From Tepidamorphus gemmatus (GTDB taxonomy: Bacteria; Pseudomonadota; Alphaproteobacteria; Rhizobiales; Tepidamorphaceae), in the NCBI RefSeq assembly GCF_004346195.1, contig NZ_SMAK01000001.1, forward strand, positions 434,001 through 498,000: a stretch of 64,000 nucleotides of DNA. Reading direction: 5' to 3'. Positions within the stretch are counted from its first letter, which is position 1. The number at the start of each line of letters is the position of its first letter. This document shows, one piece after another, positions 35,651-43,385 of the stretch. A program made the translations under genes and the position numbers. Below the pieces are notes generated by a model. It made no database searches. It had not been told where the DNA came from and saw nothing but the letters and a program-made list of their open reading frames with translations.

Positions 35651-36063
35651 TCGGCGGCGTCCTTCAGCGGTGGTTGCGGAGCGGCGAGATGCAGCGGAAA
35701 GCGCCCGATGATCGCATGCCGCAGCGACTCGGGACGGCCGGAGCGCAGGACGGCTCCTGTCTCCGATCGCGCATAGGCGATGGCGTAGTCGATCAGGTCG
35801 TCGGCGTGTTCCGGGCCGAGATCGCCAACCATGTAGGCCCACTTGCCGGGCTGGGAGATCGCCGCCGAACAGCCGCGCTCGCAGTTGGCGAAGCAGACGA
35901 CCGGGACGATCGCCGGGGCATCGGCGCCGAGCGCCCGCGCCGCGGCACCGGTCGCCTCGAACAGCAGCTGGCCGGCACGCGGCACATCTTCGGCCGACGG
36001 CGGATCGCCCGCCCGCCGGCAGGTTGTGCAGACATAGAGCGTCGGGCGCGAGTCGCCGGCCAC
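35647..36063 (-). CDS. DUF1636 Cys-rich, ferredoxin-like protein
   Basis: A 138-aa cytoplasmic protein of DUF1636. Cys pattern: C-x2-C near the N-terminus (LYVCTTCRRAG, residues 12 and 15) and VVCFANCERGCS at about 56-66, reminiscent of thioredoxin-like [2Fe-2S] ferredoxins or a metal-binding site. Family members accompany cobW/cobN or cobalt transport genes; the function is unproven. It is the first gene behind the minus-strand cobalamin riboswitch and overlaps cobW by 4 bp. Its leader contains a small hairpin 20-35 bp before the ATG. Confidence 0.8.
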   Translation of the reverse strand: MAGDSRPTLYVCTTCRRAGDPPSAEDVPRAGQLLFEATGAAARALGADAPAIVPVVCFANCERGCSAAISQPGKWAYMVGDLGPEHADDLIDYAIAYARSETGAVLRSGRPESLRHAIIGRFPLHLAAPQPPLKDAAE

Positions 36064-36082
36064 CGCTTGTTCCCCAAGTCAC

Positions 36083-36098
36083 GGCGCAGGATTGCGCC
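36083..36098 (-). promoter_or_regulatory. Leader hairpin before the DUF1636 start
   Basis: GGCGCA at 36083-36088 and TGCGCC at 36093-36098 form a 6-bp stem with a 4-nt loop in the message between the riboswitch and the DUF1636 start codon. It could be part of the expression platform that links B12 binding to ribosome access; that role is inferred from position only. Confidence 0.4.
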
Positions 36099-36207
36099 TG
36101 TCGGGGTGCGTGGTCCCGCCCGCGTGCGACATCGCCGGGACGGTCGCCGACGGGATCGCCGGTTTCCGCAGCGCCGGCGCACCCCGCCCGGCTTGCGGTC
36201 AGTCCGT

Positions 36208-36378
36208 TGCGACGGCAGGTCTCCTGGCTCGCGGTTCAGATCGCCTTCCGTCACCTTCCCGGGCGCGGACCCAGTGGCATCCGACGGGTGGCTCACCGCC
36301 TACAGTTGCGGGGGCAGCCGCGGCATGGGGCCTGGTCCGACATGTCCGGCCCGGCACCGCGTTCCCTTTTCACCTTCG
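36208..36378 (-). promoter_or_regulatory. Cobalamin riboswitch for the DUF1636-cobW-cobN-cobGHIJ operon
   Basis: Read on the minus strand, the leader shows the conserved cobalamin riboswitch landmarks in order: GGGAACGCGGTGC (about 36354-36366), CCGCGGCTGCCCCCGCAACTG (about 36300-36320), GCCACYGGG-like GCCACTGGGTCC, CGGGAAGG, and the B12 box GCGAGCCAGGAGACCTGCC (about 36214-36232). It precedes DUF1636 by about 145 nt. High adenosylcobalamin would shut down the downstream operon, by the usual mechanism in this group of occluding the ribosome site or terminating transcription. How far the control extends past cobJ is unclear, because of the cobK inversion. Confidence 0.93.
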
Positions 36379-36410
36379 TCCCGCTTGCGCCGGGGCGAAG
36401 GACCGTCACG

Positions 36411-36444
36411 GATTGACTATTGGTTCGTCCGGGGCGAGTCAATC
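36411..36444. promoter_or_regulatory. Symmetric divergent promoter region between the riboswitch operon and cobP
   Basis: GATTGACT at 36411-36418 is repeated in inverse as AGTCAATC at 36437-36444 with 18 bp between. Each strand therefore presents a TTGACT -35-like hexamer directed outward: rightward toward cobP (ATG 36484) and leftward toward the riboswitch leader. Two back-to-back promoters or a dimeric regulator site would both explain it. Confidence 0.45.
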
Positions 36445-36483
36445 GCGGACGGGCCCGGCAGGGGATTCCCGGAGGGCGTGACA

Positions 36484-36996
36484 ATGACGGTGACTTTCGT
36501 GCTGGGCGGAGCCAGGTCGGGGAAGAGCCGCTACGCGGAAAGCCTGGTGACCGCATTGCCGCCGCCCTGGACCTTCATTGCGACCGCCGAGATCCACGAC
36601 GACGAGATGCGCCAGCGGATTGCCGAGCATCGCGCCCGGCGTGGCGAGGGCTGGTACACGCTGGAGGCGCCCGTCGACATCGTCGGGGCGCTGCGGTCGG
36701 CGCCGGCGGGTGCGCCCGTCCTGGTGGACTGCCTGACGCTGTGGCTGTCCAATCTGATGCTGGCCGACTATGACGTCGTCACCGCCGTCGACGACCTGGC
36801 CCGGGCGCTCAGCGAATCGTCGGCGCCAGTCGCCATCGTCTCGAATGAACTGGGGCTCGGCATCGTGCCCGACAATGCGCTCGCCCGGCAGTTTCGCGAC
36901 GCGCACGGCCGGATGAACCAGCGCATTGCGGAGGTGGCCCACTCGGTGGTGTTCATGCTGGCCGGTCTGCCGATGCCTGTGAAGGTGGCGCGATGA
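36484..36996 (+). CDS. cobP: Adenosylcobinamide kinase / adenosylcobinamide-phosphate guanylyltransferase (CobP/CobU)
   Basis: Bifunctional nucleotide-loop assembly enzyme (170 aa): phosphorylates adenosylcobinamide and then transfers GMP from GTP. Walker A FVLGGARSGKSRYAE at about residues 5-19; the guanylate-accepting His is in RIAEHRARRG near 49; CLTLWLSNLM and SNELGLGIVP follow. The ATG is behind GGAGGG. Divergent from the riboswitch operon and not itself preceded by a riboswitch on its strand. Overlaps cobO by 4 bp. Confidence 0.95.
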   Translation: MTVTFVLGGARSGKSRYAESLVTALPPPWTFIATAEIHDDEMRQRIAEHRARRGEGWYTLEAPVDIVGALRSAPAGAPVLVDCLTLWLSNLMLADYDVVTAVDDLARALSESSAPVAIVSNELGLGIVPDNALARQFRDAHGRMNQRIAEVAHSVVFMLAGLPMPVKVAR

Positions 36997-37601
36997 GCGG
37001 ACCGGATGCGGCGGCGCGGCATCGCGCCAAGATGGAGAAGCGGAAGGCGGTTCAGGACGCCGAAGTGGCGTCCAAGACGATCGAGAAGGGCCTGCTGATG
37101 GTCCATACCGGCGCCGGCAAGGGCAAGTCCACCGCTGCCTTCGGGCTGGCGCTCCGGATGGTCGGGCGGGGGCGCAAGGTCGGCGTGGTGCAGTTCATCA
37201 AGGGCGCTTGGTCGACCGGCGAGCGTGGCGCGCTCGAGAGCTTCGGCGCGCTCGTCGAATGGCATTCGATGGGCGAGGGCTTCACCTGGGAGACGCAGGA
37301 CCGCGACCGCGACATCGCCGCCGCCCGCCGCGCCTGGACGAAGGCGCTGGAGCTGATGGACGACCGCTCGGTCGCGCTGCTTGTCCTCGACGAGCTCAAC
37401 ATCGCGTTGCGCTACGACTACCTGCCGATCGACGAGGTGGTCGGCGCGCTCGCCGCCCGCCGTCCCGACCTGCACGTCGTCGTCACCGGCCGCAACGCGA
37501 AACCGGAGCTGATCGAGGCGGCCGATCTCGTCACCGAGATGACGCTCGTCAAGCATCATTTCGCCGCGGGCGTTAAGGCGCAGGAGGGCATCGAGTTCTG
37601 A
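36993..37601 (+). CDS. cobO: Cob(I)yrinic acid a,c-diamide adenosyltransferase (CobO)
   Basis: Attaches the 5'-deoxyadenosyl group to cobalt (202 aa; CobA/CobO/BtuR family). The P-loop VHTGAGKGKSTAAFGLALR is at about residues 37-55, followed by GVVQFIKGAWSTGE, MGEGFTWETQDR, LVLDELNIALRYDYL and VVTGRNAKPELIEAADLVTE. Coupled to cobP by an ATGA overlap. A 199-bp gap with a degraded palindrome separates it from cobQ. Confidence 0.95.
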   Translation: MSGPDAAARHRAKMEKRKAVQDAEVASKTIEKGLLMVHTGAGKGKSTAAFGLALRMVGRGRKVGVVQFIKGAWSTGERGALESFGALVEWHSMGEGFTWETQDRDRDIAAARRAWTKALELMDDRSVALLVLDELNIALRYDYLPIDEVVGALAARRPDLHVVVTGRNAKPELIEAADLVTEMTLVKHHFAAGVKAQEGIEF

Positions 37602-37630
37602 GCGCGATGTCTGGCCATCTGCCGTGCCGT

Positions 37631-37664
37631 CATTCCGGTCGAGCCGAGCGCGTGCCGGGACCGG
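37631..37664. repeat. Degenerate palindrome between cobO and cobQ
   Basis: CCGGTC at 37635-37640 and GACCGG at 37659-37664 form an inverted repeat in a context (GTCATTCCGG...) resembling dispersed palindromic repeats of Hyphomicrobiales. Otherwise the 199-bp gap between cobO and cobQ shows no gene. Confidence 0.4.
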
Positions 37665-37800
37665 GGCGCTTCGACATCGCCGATCCAATCCTCCCGATCG
37701 CGAACAGCCGCTGGTGCGGCTGCCGCGATGAGGGGCCGATTGTGGCTGCGAGCGGGATTGGAGGACGCCGCGCCGAAGCCCTGGCGCGGCCGGCTGCGCC

Positions 37801-39264
37801 ATGACAGCCCGCGCAATCATGTTTCAGGGGACCGGCTCGAATGTCGGCAAGTCGCTGATCGTGGCGGGGCTGTGCCGGGTGCTCAGGCGTCGGGGGATCG
37901 CAGTCGCGCCGTTCAAGCCGCAGAACATGTCGAACAATGCTGCCGTCACCGCCGAGGGCGGCGAGATCGGCCGGGCGCAGGCGTTGCAGGCCCGCGCGGC
38001 GGGGTTGCGGGCCTCGGTGGACATGAACCCGGTGCTGCTCAAGCCGCAGAGCGAGACCGGCGCGCAGATCGTGCTGCACGGCAAGGTGATCGGCACGGCG
38101 AAGGCGCGCGAATGGCAGGAGATCAAGCGCGGACTGATGCCGGCGGTGCTGGAGAGTTTCGGCCGGCTCAAGGAGACCGCCGAGATCGTGCTGGTGGAGG
38201 GGGCCGGCAGCGCCTCGGAGATCAATCTGAGGGCCAACGACATCGCCAACATGGGCTTCGCTCGGGCCGCCGACGTGCCCGTCGTGCTGATCGGCGACAT
38301 CGACCGCGGCGGCGTCATCGCCAGCCTGGTCGGCACCAAGACGGTCGTCGCGCCCGAGGACGCGGCGATGATCGAGGGCTTCATCGTCAACCGGATGCGT
38401 GGCGATCCGGGGCTGTTCGAGGCGGGAATGCGCGAGATCGCGCGCAGGACCGGCTGGGCGCCGCTCGGCCTCGTCCCGCATTACGACGCGGCGCGCCGGC
38501 TGCCGGCCGAGGATGCCTACGACCTCGCCGAGCGGACCGGCTCGCGAGGCGCGGGCGGTCGCCTGCGGATCGCGGTACCGGTGCTGCCGCGGATCGCCAA
38601 TTTCGACGATCTCGACCCGCTTGTCGCCGAACCGGATGTCGATCTCGCGATGATCGAACCGGGACGGGCGCTGCCGGTCTGCGACCTTGTCATCCTGCCG
38701 GGCTCGAAGGCGACGATCGCCGATCTGGCGGCGCTGCGCGCCGAAGGCTGGGACATCGACATTGCGGCGCATGTGCGGCGCGGCGGGCGGGTGCTCGGGC
38801 TGTGCGGCGGCTACCAGATGCTTGGCCGGTCGATCGCCGACCCCGCCGGCATCGAGGGGCCGGCAGGCCGGGTGGACGGGCTCGGGCTGCTCGATGTCGA
38901 GACGGTGCTCGCCGGCGACAAGCATCTGGTGGAGGTGGCCGGCGTGACAATCGCCGACGGGCTGCCGCTTGTCGGCTACGAGATGCACATGGGGGTGACG
39001 ACAGGGCCGGGCACCGGGCGCCCGCTGGTGCGCCTCGCCGACGGACGGACGGATGGGGCAGTCTCGGCGGACGGTTTGGTCGCCGGCACCTATGTGCACG
39101 GCTTCTTCGCCGATGACCGGCAGCGCGCCGCCTGGCTTGCGCGGCTCGGCGGCACAGCGTCCGGCGCTGACTACGAGGCCGGCGTGGAGGCCGCGCTCGA
39201 CGGACTTGCCGCCCATCTGGAAAGGCATATCGACATCGGCCGGCTCATGTCGCTAGCCCGATGA
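37801..39264 (+). CDS. cobQ: Cobyric acid synthase (CobQ/CbiP)
   Basis: Amidates side chains b, d, e and g of adenosylcobyrinic acid a,c-diamide using glutamine and ATP (487 aa). N-terminal P-loop [20 protein letters not shown] at about residues 7-26, NMSNNAAVT, and [20 protein letters not shown]. The C-terminal glutaminase has the nucleophilic Cys in [12 protein letters not shown] at about 335 and the His of TYVHGFF near 434. No strong ribosome site precedes the ATG, which is 199 bp after cobO. Its 3' end overlaps the convergent cobD end by 20 bp. Confidence 0.94.
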   Translation: MTARAIMFQGTGSNVGKSLIVAGLCRVLRRRGIAVAPFKPQNMSNNAAVTAEGGEIGRAQALQARAAGLRASVDMNPVLLKPQSETGAQIVLHGKVIGTAKAREWQEIKRGLMPAVLESFGRLKETAEIVLVEGAGSASEINLRANDIANMGFARAADVPVVLIGDIDRGGVIASLVGTKTVVAPEDAAMIEGFIVNRMRGDPGLFEAGMREIARRTGWAPLGLVPHYDAARRLPAEDAYDLAERTGSRGAGGRLRIAVPVLPRIANFDDLDPLVAEPDVDLAMIEPGRALPVCDLVILPGSKATIADLAALRAEGWDIDIAAHVRRGGRVLGLCGGYQMLGRSIADPAGIEGPAGRVDGLGLLDVETVLAGDKHLVEVAGVTIADGLPLVGYEMHMGVTTGPGTGRPLVRLADGRTDGAVSADGLVAGTYVHGFFADDRQRAAWLARLGGTASGADYEAGVEAALDGLAAHLERHIDIGRLMSLAR

Positions 39265-40231
39265 GGGCTGCAAGCGCCAGTACGAAGATGCCCTGTGCAA
39301 TGCAGGCGGTGCGGTAGAGGTCGAGCGCCCGGCGGATGTCCGCGGCCGTCAGGTCGGCGCGTCCGTCGCCCATCCAGCTGTCCTCGACACGGATGCCGCC
39401 ATAGACGCGTGGTCCGGCGATCCGGATGCCGAGCGCGCCGGCCATCGCCGCCTCCGGCCAACCGGCATTCGGCGAGCGGTGACGGCGGGCATCCCGCTTG
39501 ACCGCCCGCAGCGCCGCGGCCGCATCCGCCTCGCGGATCAGTGCGGCGAGGACGATCCAGCCGGCCGCCAGCCGCGAAGCCGGCAGGTTGACCAGATCGT
39601 CGAGGCGGGCAGCGGCGCGGCCGAAGTCGCGGTAGCGCTCGGTGCGGTGACCGATCATCGAATCGGCGGTGTTGACGGCCTTGTAGGCGGCGATCCCCGG
39701 CAGGCCGAGCAGCGCGCACCACAAAGCCGGCGCGACAACCGCGTCGGAGAAGTTCTCGGCGAGGCTTTCGATCGCCGCGCGGCAGACGCCGGACTCGTCG
39801 AGTGCCGCCGGATCCCGGCCGACGATGTGCGCGACGGCCGCGCGGCCGGCGTCGAGGCCGCCGGTCTCCAGTCCTTCGGCCACCGCCTCGACATGGTTCC
39901 AGAGGCTGCGCTGGGCGATCAGGCTCGAGGCGATCGCGGCAGTCAGGATGAGCGCGAGCAGCGACGGCAGCAGTGCCAGCAGAACCATCTGCACCAGCAG
40001 CGCCGGCACGACAGCGGCGATGAGGAGTGCGATCAGCGTCACGACACCGTTGAAGCGGCGAGTCTCGACGGTCATGTCCGGCCGGTTGAGCATCGCCTCG
40101 AGCCAATCGATCAGCGTGCCGATCCACACCACTGGATGACGGAGCACGGCGTAGAGCGGCCGCGGATAGCCGGCGGCGGCCTCGATCGCGAGGGCGGCGA
40201 ACAGGACGTAGAGGTTTGTCGACAGCGTCAT
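39245..40231 (-). CDS. cobD: Adenosylcobinamide-phosphate synthase (CobD/CbiB)
   Basis: Membrane enzyme (328 aa) that attaches (R)-1-amino-2-propanol or its phosphate to cobyric acid. Family landmarks: [42 protein letters not shown] (in parts), [21 protein letters not shown] and [19 protein letters not shown]. Several helices place it in the inner membrane. It runs convergent to cobQ and divergent from the cbtB riboswitch; its promoter must lie in 40232-40340. The amine-donor enzyme CobC is not in the window. Confidence 0.93.
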   Translation of the reverse strand: MTLSTNLYVLFAALAIEAAAGYPRPLYAVLRHPVVWIGTLIDWLEAMLNRPDMTVETRRFNGVVTLIALLIAAVVPALLVQMVLLALLPSLLALILTAAIASSLIAQRSLWNHVEAVAEGLETGGLDAGRAAVAHIVGRDPAALDESGVCRAAIESLAENFSDAVVAPALWCALLGLPGIAAYKAVNTADSMIGHRTERYRDFGRAAARLDDLVNLPASRLAAGWIVLAALIREADAAAALRAVKRDARRHRSPNAGWPEAAMAGALGIRIAGPRVYGGIRVEDSWMGDGRADLTAADIRRALDLYRTACIAQGIFVLALAALIGLAT

Positions 40232-40344
40232 TGCCGGATCGATATCACGTCGCCCACCGGCGAGGCAGTGGCGGATCGGACGGCCGCCGCCATGTCGCAA
40301 TCGCACTCGACGGGTCCGGGACCATCCGGTAGTCTCGCCTCCGG

Positions 40345-40512
40345 ATCGGTCCCGAAAGGGCGAAGAGGGAACGCGGTGCCGGATCTCGTTCCGAAAGCCG
40401 CGGCTGTCCCCGCAACTGTAGGCGCCGAGCCGCCCCTCCAGCGAACCCACTGGCGCAAGCCGGGAAGGGGGAGGGCGGCGGTAGGCAGGCGCGAGCCAGG
40501 AGACCTGCCGGT
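40345..40512 (+). promoter_or_regulatory. Cobalamin riboswitch for cbtB-cbtA
   Basis: The plus strand shows the same ordered landmarks as the riboswitch at 36.2-36.4 kb: GGGAACGCGGTGCCGG (about 40368-40383), CCGCGGCTGTCCCCGCAACTG (about 40398-40418), CCCACTGG, GCCGGGAAGG and the B12 box GCGAGCCAGGAGACCTGCC (about 40491-40509). About 50 nt separate it from the cbtB ATG; within them CTCCA/TGGAG and GCCGC/GCGGC can form competing small stems near the ribosome site, consistent with translational control. It should reduce cobalt uptake when B12 is plentiful. Confidence 0.93.
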
Positions 40513-40562
40513 CCATGGGGCAACTCCAAGGCCGCCGGTGGAGCGGCAGATCGGATGACGAG

Positions 40563-40742
40563 ATGACTGAGACAACGACTTCCCTTTCGCAACCGGCAGC
40601 GGTCTCTTCGCGGCTGACGGTGGCCTCTGTGGTATTCCTGATGGGTGCGGCCGTCGTCTTCGTGACCGGCTTCGCGCATCCGCAGGCGCTGCACGACGCG
40701 GCGCACGATGCGCGCCACGCACTCTCCTTCCCCTGCCACTGA
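40563..40742 (+). CDS. cbtB: Predicted cobalt transporter small subunit CbtB
   Basis: A 59-aa membrane protein with one transmembrane helix (VASVVFLMGAAVVFVTGF, about 21-38) and the diagnostic C-terminal His-rich tail (HPQALHDAAHDARHALSFPCH, in part) proposed to bind cobalt. Length and tail match CbtB, predicted from B12-riboswitch comparative genomics to import cobalt with CbtA. Starts about 50 nt behind the riboswitch. The stop lies 7 bp before cbtA. Confidence 0.92.
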   Translation: MTETTTSLSQPAAVSSRLTVASVVFLMGAAVVFVTGFAHPQALHDAAHDARHALSFPCH

Positions 40743-40749
40743 TCGCGCC

Positions 40750-41436
40750 ATGCTGAAGCGGATTCTGGCCGCGGGCCTCGTGGGAGGCATCGCCGGCGGA
40801 CTGATCGTGGCCGCGATCCAGTCGGTCACGACGGTTCCGATGATCCTCCATGCCGAGGAATTCGAGGAGGTCGCCACCACGGGCCTGACAATCCTCGCGC
40901 ACGCGCACGGCGACCACGCGCTTGGCGAGCACGGCGACGGGATGCGGACCATCCTCACCTATGTCGCCACCATCGCTGTCGCGGTGGGCTATGCCTGGAT
41001 GCTGCTGGCAGTGATGTACGCCAGGGGCGCCCGGATCGACGTCAGCTCGGTGATCCCGTTCGCCATCGCAGGCTTCTTCGCCACCGGCCTCGCCCCCGCG
41101 CTCGGGCTCGCGCCGGAGCTGCCGGGGGTTGCGGCGGCCGATCTTTACGCGCGGCAGCTCTGGTGGGCGTTCACGGCCTTCGCCACAGCCATCGGGATCG
41201 GCGCGATCTATTTCGGCCGCAGCGCTCCCTGGGTGATAGGCGGGCTCGTGCTGATCGTGCTGCCGCATGTGGTCGGCGCGCCGCAGGCCGACGGCATGAC
41301 GAGCGCCGTGCCGGCCGAACTCGCCGCACATTTCGCCGCGACGTCGCTCGTCATCCACGCGCTGATGTGGATCGTTCCTGCGGCGATCGCCGGTTACGCG
41401 ATGTCGCGGATGAGCCTGGCCGACCGGACGGTCTGA
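40750..41436 (+). CDS. cbtA: Predicted cobalt transporter CbtA
   Basis: A 228-aa inner-membrane protein with about five helices, partner of CbtB. It begins LKRILAAGLVGGIAGGLIVAAIQ, has a His-rich periplasmic-type segment AHAHGDHALGEHGDG (about 64-78), and later LPHVVGAPQ and HAAH-like AAHFAATSLVIHAL segments. Cobalt specificity is a genomic-context prediction for the family and is supported here by the B12 riboswitch and the neighbouring cobaltochelatase operon. Followed by a 10-bp perfect hairpin. Confidence 0.9.
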   Translation: MLKRILAAGLVGGIAGGLIVAAIQSVTTVPMILHAEEFEEVATTGLTILAHAHGDHALGEHGDGMRTILTYVATIAVAVGYAWMLLAVMYARGARIDVSSVIPFAIAGFFATGLAPALGLAPELPGVAAADLYARQLWWAFTAFATAIGIGAIYFGRSAPWVIGGLVLIVLPHVVGAPQADGMTSAVPAELAAHFAATSLVIHALMWIVPAAIAGYAMSRMSLADRTV

Positions 41437-41440
41437 GGCT

Positions 41441-41473
41441 CCGGGCCGGCCGGACGTCTTGCCGCCGGCCCGG
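41441..41473 (+). terminator. Strong GC hairpin after cbtA
   Basis: CCGGGCCGGC at 41441-41450 pairs perfectly with GCCGGCCCGG at 41464-41473 around a 13-nt loop, 5 bp after the cbtA stop. No T-tract follows, so it may be a pause or 3'-end stabilising element or a Rho-assisted terminator. Confidence 0.5.
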
Positions 41474-41685
41474 CCTGGCCGCCGCGTCCTCGACCGCCTC
41501 TGCGAGCCGCGATGGGCAAGGCGTGGCGGGAGCGGTGTTGCGCCCCGATCCCGGCTCCGCGCGTCGTTCCGGCCGGAACGGCGCGCCTGGTGCCGGCGCC
41601 CGGGCCCGCCGATCGGGCAGGGTTCATCGTCTCCTCGAGGAATGTCACTCTCGTCGTCGGTCGATGATTCGCGCGAGGTGACGGC

Positions 41686-42177
41686 ATGGTTTCCTTCGTT
41701 CCCATTCTTGCCTGGGTCTTGGCGCTCGTCGCCGCGGCCGCCGATATCGCGCGGGCCCCGCGTCCGCTCGGCGCGCGGCTGGTCGCGGACCGGCTGCTCC
41801 GGTGGATCTTCTTCTTCGTCATCGGCTTGATGAGCCTGTGGGCGTTCATGGGCCATGTCTTCTTTCCTGCCGAAGCGGCCGCGGCGATCGGCTGGCAGAC
41901 GAGTCCGTTCCAGTTCGAGGTCGGGGTCGCCAATCTCGGCATCGGGCTGGCCGGCGTGGTCGGCGCCTTCTGGGGACGACTGGGATTCCGCACCGCCACA
42001 TGGATCGTGGTGGCGTCGTTCCTCGGCGGGGCCGCGATCGGCCATTTGCGGCAGATCGCGGAGACGGGCAATCTGGCGGCTGGCAATGCCGGACCGATCC
42101 TCTATACCGACATCCTGACGCCGACGGTCGTGGCGGTGCTGCTGCTGGTCGCCTGGAAGGCGGATCAGAAGGCGTAG
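41686..42177 (+). CDS. Small integral membrane protein (DUF6790-like)
   Basis: A 163-aa protein with four hydrophobic segments (about residues 5-20, 37-57, 78-100 and 105-120, with a further one near the C-terminus). The blocks MSLWAFMGHVFFPAEAAAAIGW, in part, and FQFEVGVANLGIGLAGV resemble DUF6790 proteins, which have no known function. GAGGTGACGGC precedes the ATG. Its 3' end overlaps the convergent ybaK-like gene by 13 bp. The 250 bp upstream contain the cbtA hairpin and no gene. Confidence 0.7.
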   Translation: MVSFVPILAWVLALVAAAADIARAPRPLGARLVADRLLRWIFFFVIGLMSLWAFMGHVFFPAEAAAAIGWQTSPFQFEVGVANLGIGLAGVVGAFWGRLGFRTATWIVVASFLGGAAIGHLRQIAETGNLAAGNAGPILYTDILTPTVVAVLLLVAWKADQKA

Positions 42178-42638
42178 GTCGTGGCCGAGGCGGCGCGGGC
42201 GAGCGCGGCCGGATCGACCGCGAACACGCAGCGCGGCGTGCCTGCCGCCGCCCAGACGACCTCGTATGTCAGGAGCCTCGCGTCGATCAACGTGCGCATC
42301 GGTTCGGGATGGCCGATCGGCGGAATGCCGCCAATCGCATAGCCGGTGATCTCGCGCACGCGGCGGCCGTCGGGACGGACCAGCGGCTCGCCGAGTTCCG
42401 CCGCGACCGCCATCTCGTCGACCCGGTTGGCGCCGGAGACCAGCAGCAGGTAGGGTTGGCCGCTCGCCGCTCCGACGAACACGAGCGACTTGACAATCTG
42501 CGCCACCTCGCAGCCGCAGGCCCGGGCCGCCTCCTCGGCGGTGCGGGTCGAGTCCGGCATCTCGACAACGTTCACCGCAAGACCGGCGGCCGCGGCGGCG
42601 GCGGCGACACGGCGGGCACTTTCGGGAAGCTGATCCAT
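42165..42638 (-). CDS. YbaK/EbsC-family aminoacyl-tRNA editing protein
   Basis: A 157-aa stand-alone editing domain of the INS/YbaK family, which deacylates mischarged tRNA such as Cys-tRNA(Pro). The conserved Lys lies in EVAQIVKSLVFVG at about residue 51; SGANRVDE, GYAIGGIPPIGHPEPM and VWAAAGTPRCVFAVDP are typical of the YbaK/ProX group. Start chosen as the ATG giving MDQLPESARR, the usual family opening; a further in-frame ATG 14 codons upstream is less likely. Monocistronic. Confidence 0.88.
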   Translation of the reverse strand: MDQLPESARRVAAAAAAAGLAVNVVEMPDSTRTAEEAARACGCEVAQIVKSLVFVGAASGQPYLLLVSGANRVDEMAVAAELGEPLVRPDGRRVREITGYAIGGIPPIGHPEPMRTLIDARLLTYEVVWAAAGTPRCVFAVDPAALARAASATTYAF

Positions 42639-42782
42639 GACGGGCGCCCTTATAGCAGCGGGCGCAGGCAGGGTCATCAGGGAGAGGCGATCCGCGTCGA
42701 CCGGGATAGAAGCCTGATTTCTGCGAGCGATCATGGTAAACTGGTCGTTAATGGGCCGAATCTTCCGGAGACGGAGCTGCCA

Positions 42783-43385
42783 ATGTCGGAAGAGACGATC
42801 ATCGAGGCGCCGATCAAGCAGGCGGAGACGAGCCGCCTGCGCGCGGCGCTGCGGCGTGCCCGTCAAACCGAGGCCGAGCGCTCGGACGTCATCGTCGATC
42901 TGCGCGAGGCGGAGATCGCCCGCCTCGAACTGCTGCAGGATGCGCTTTCGGACGTCTTCGACGAGATTCCGGAAGGAACCGACCTGCTCGAATGCGCTCT
43001 GATTCCGGGTACCCCGCCGCGGTTGTGGATCGACGTGCTGGCCCATGTGGTGATGGCGCGTGACAAGCGCACCTACCGTTTCCTGAAGGACACCCGGCAC
43101 GGACGGCAGGTCATCCTCGAGACGACCAGCATCGACGAGATGGCGAACCGCGTCACCGATTATGTCGCGCACCGGCTGATCGAGCGCGAACGGGCGCTGG
43201 AAAGCGACTCGGAAGGCAAGGCGATCGTGTCGCTCGCCGCCCGACAGGCGGAGGACAAGGCGATGACGGTTGAGCGGACCGTGCGGCGCTTCGGCTGGGG
43301 AAGCCTGATCACCGCCTTCGTACTCGGGGTGTTGATCGGCGCCGTCGGACTGTTCGTCGTCGGCGTGACGTTCAGCCTGCCCTAG
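42783..43385 (+). CDS. Unknown protein with helical N-terminus and C-terminal membrane anchor
   Basis: A 200-aa protein I do not recognise. Residues 1-60 are charged and alpha-helical in character (ALRRARQTEAERSDVIVDLR); the middle (about 60-125) reads like a small folded domain (ALIPGTPPRLWIDVLAHVVM; TYRFLKDTRHGRQVILETT), followed by another charged helix. The last 24 residues, LITAFVLGVLIGAVGLFVVG, are one transmembrane helix, so the bulk should face the cytoplasm with the tail in the membrane. A good ribosome site (CGGAGACGGAGC) and consistent codon use support a real gene. Its 3' end overlaps the metallophosphoesterase gene by 14 bp. Confidence 0.75.
   Translation: MSEETIIEAPIKQAETSRLRAALRRARQTEAERSDVIVDLREAEIARLELLQDALSDVFDEIPEGTDLLECALIPGTPPRLWIDVLAHVVMARDKRTYRFLKDTRHGRQVILETTSIDEMANRVTDYVAHRLIERERALESDSEGKAIVSLAARQAEDKAMTVERTVRRFGWGSLITAFVLGVLIGAVGLFVVGVTFSLP

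Noticed and set aside
37607-37804. A 65-codon frame between cobO and cobQ with Cys residues
   Set aside because: No ribosome site, no family match, and it coincides with a degraded palindromic repeat.
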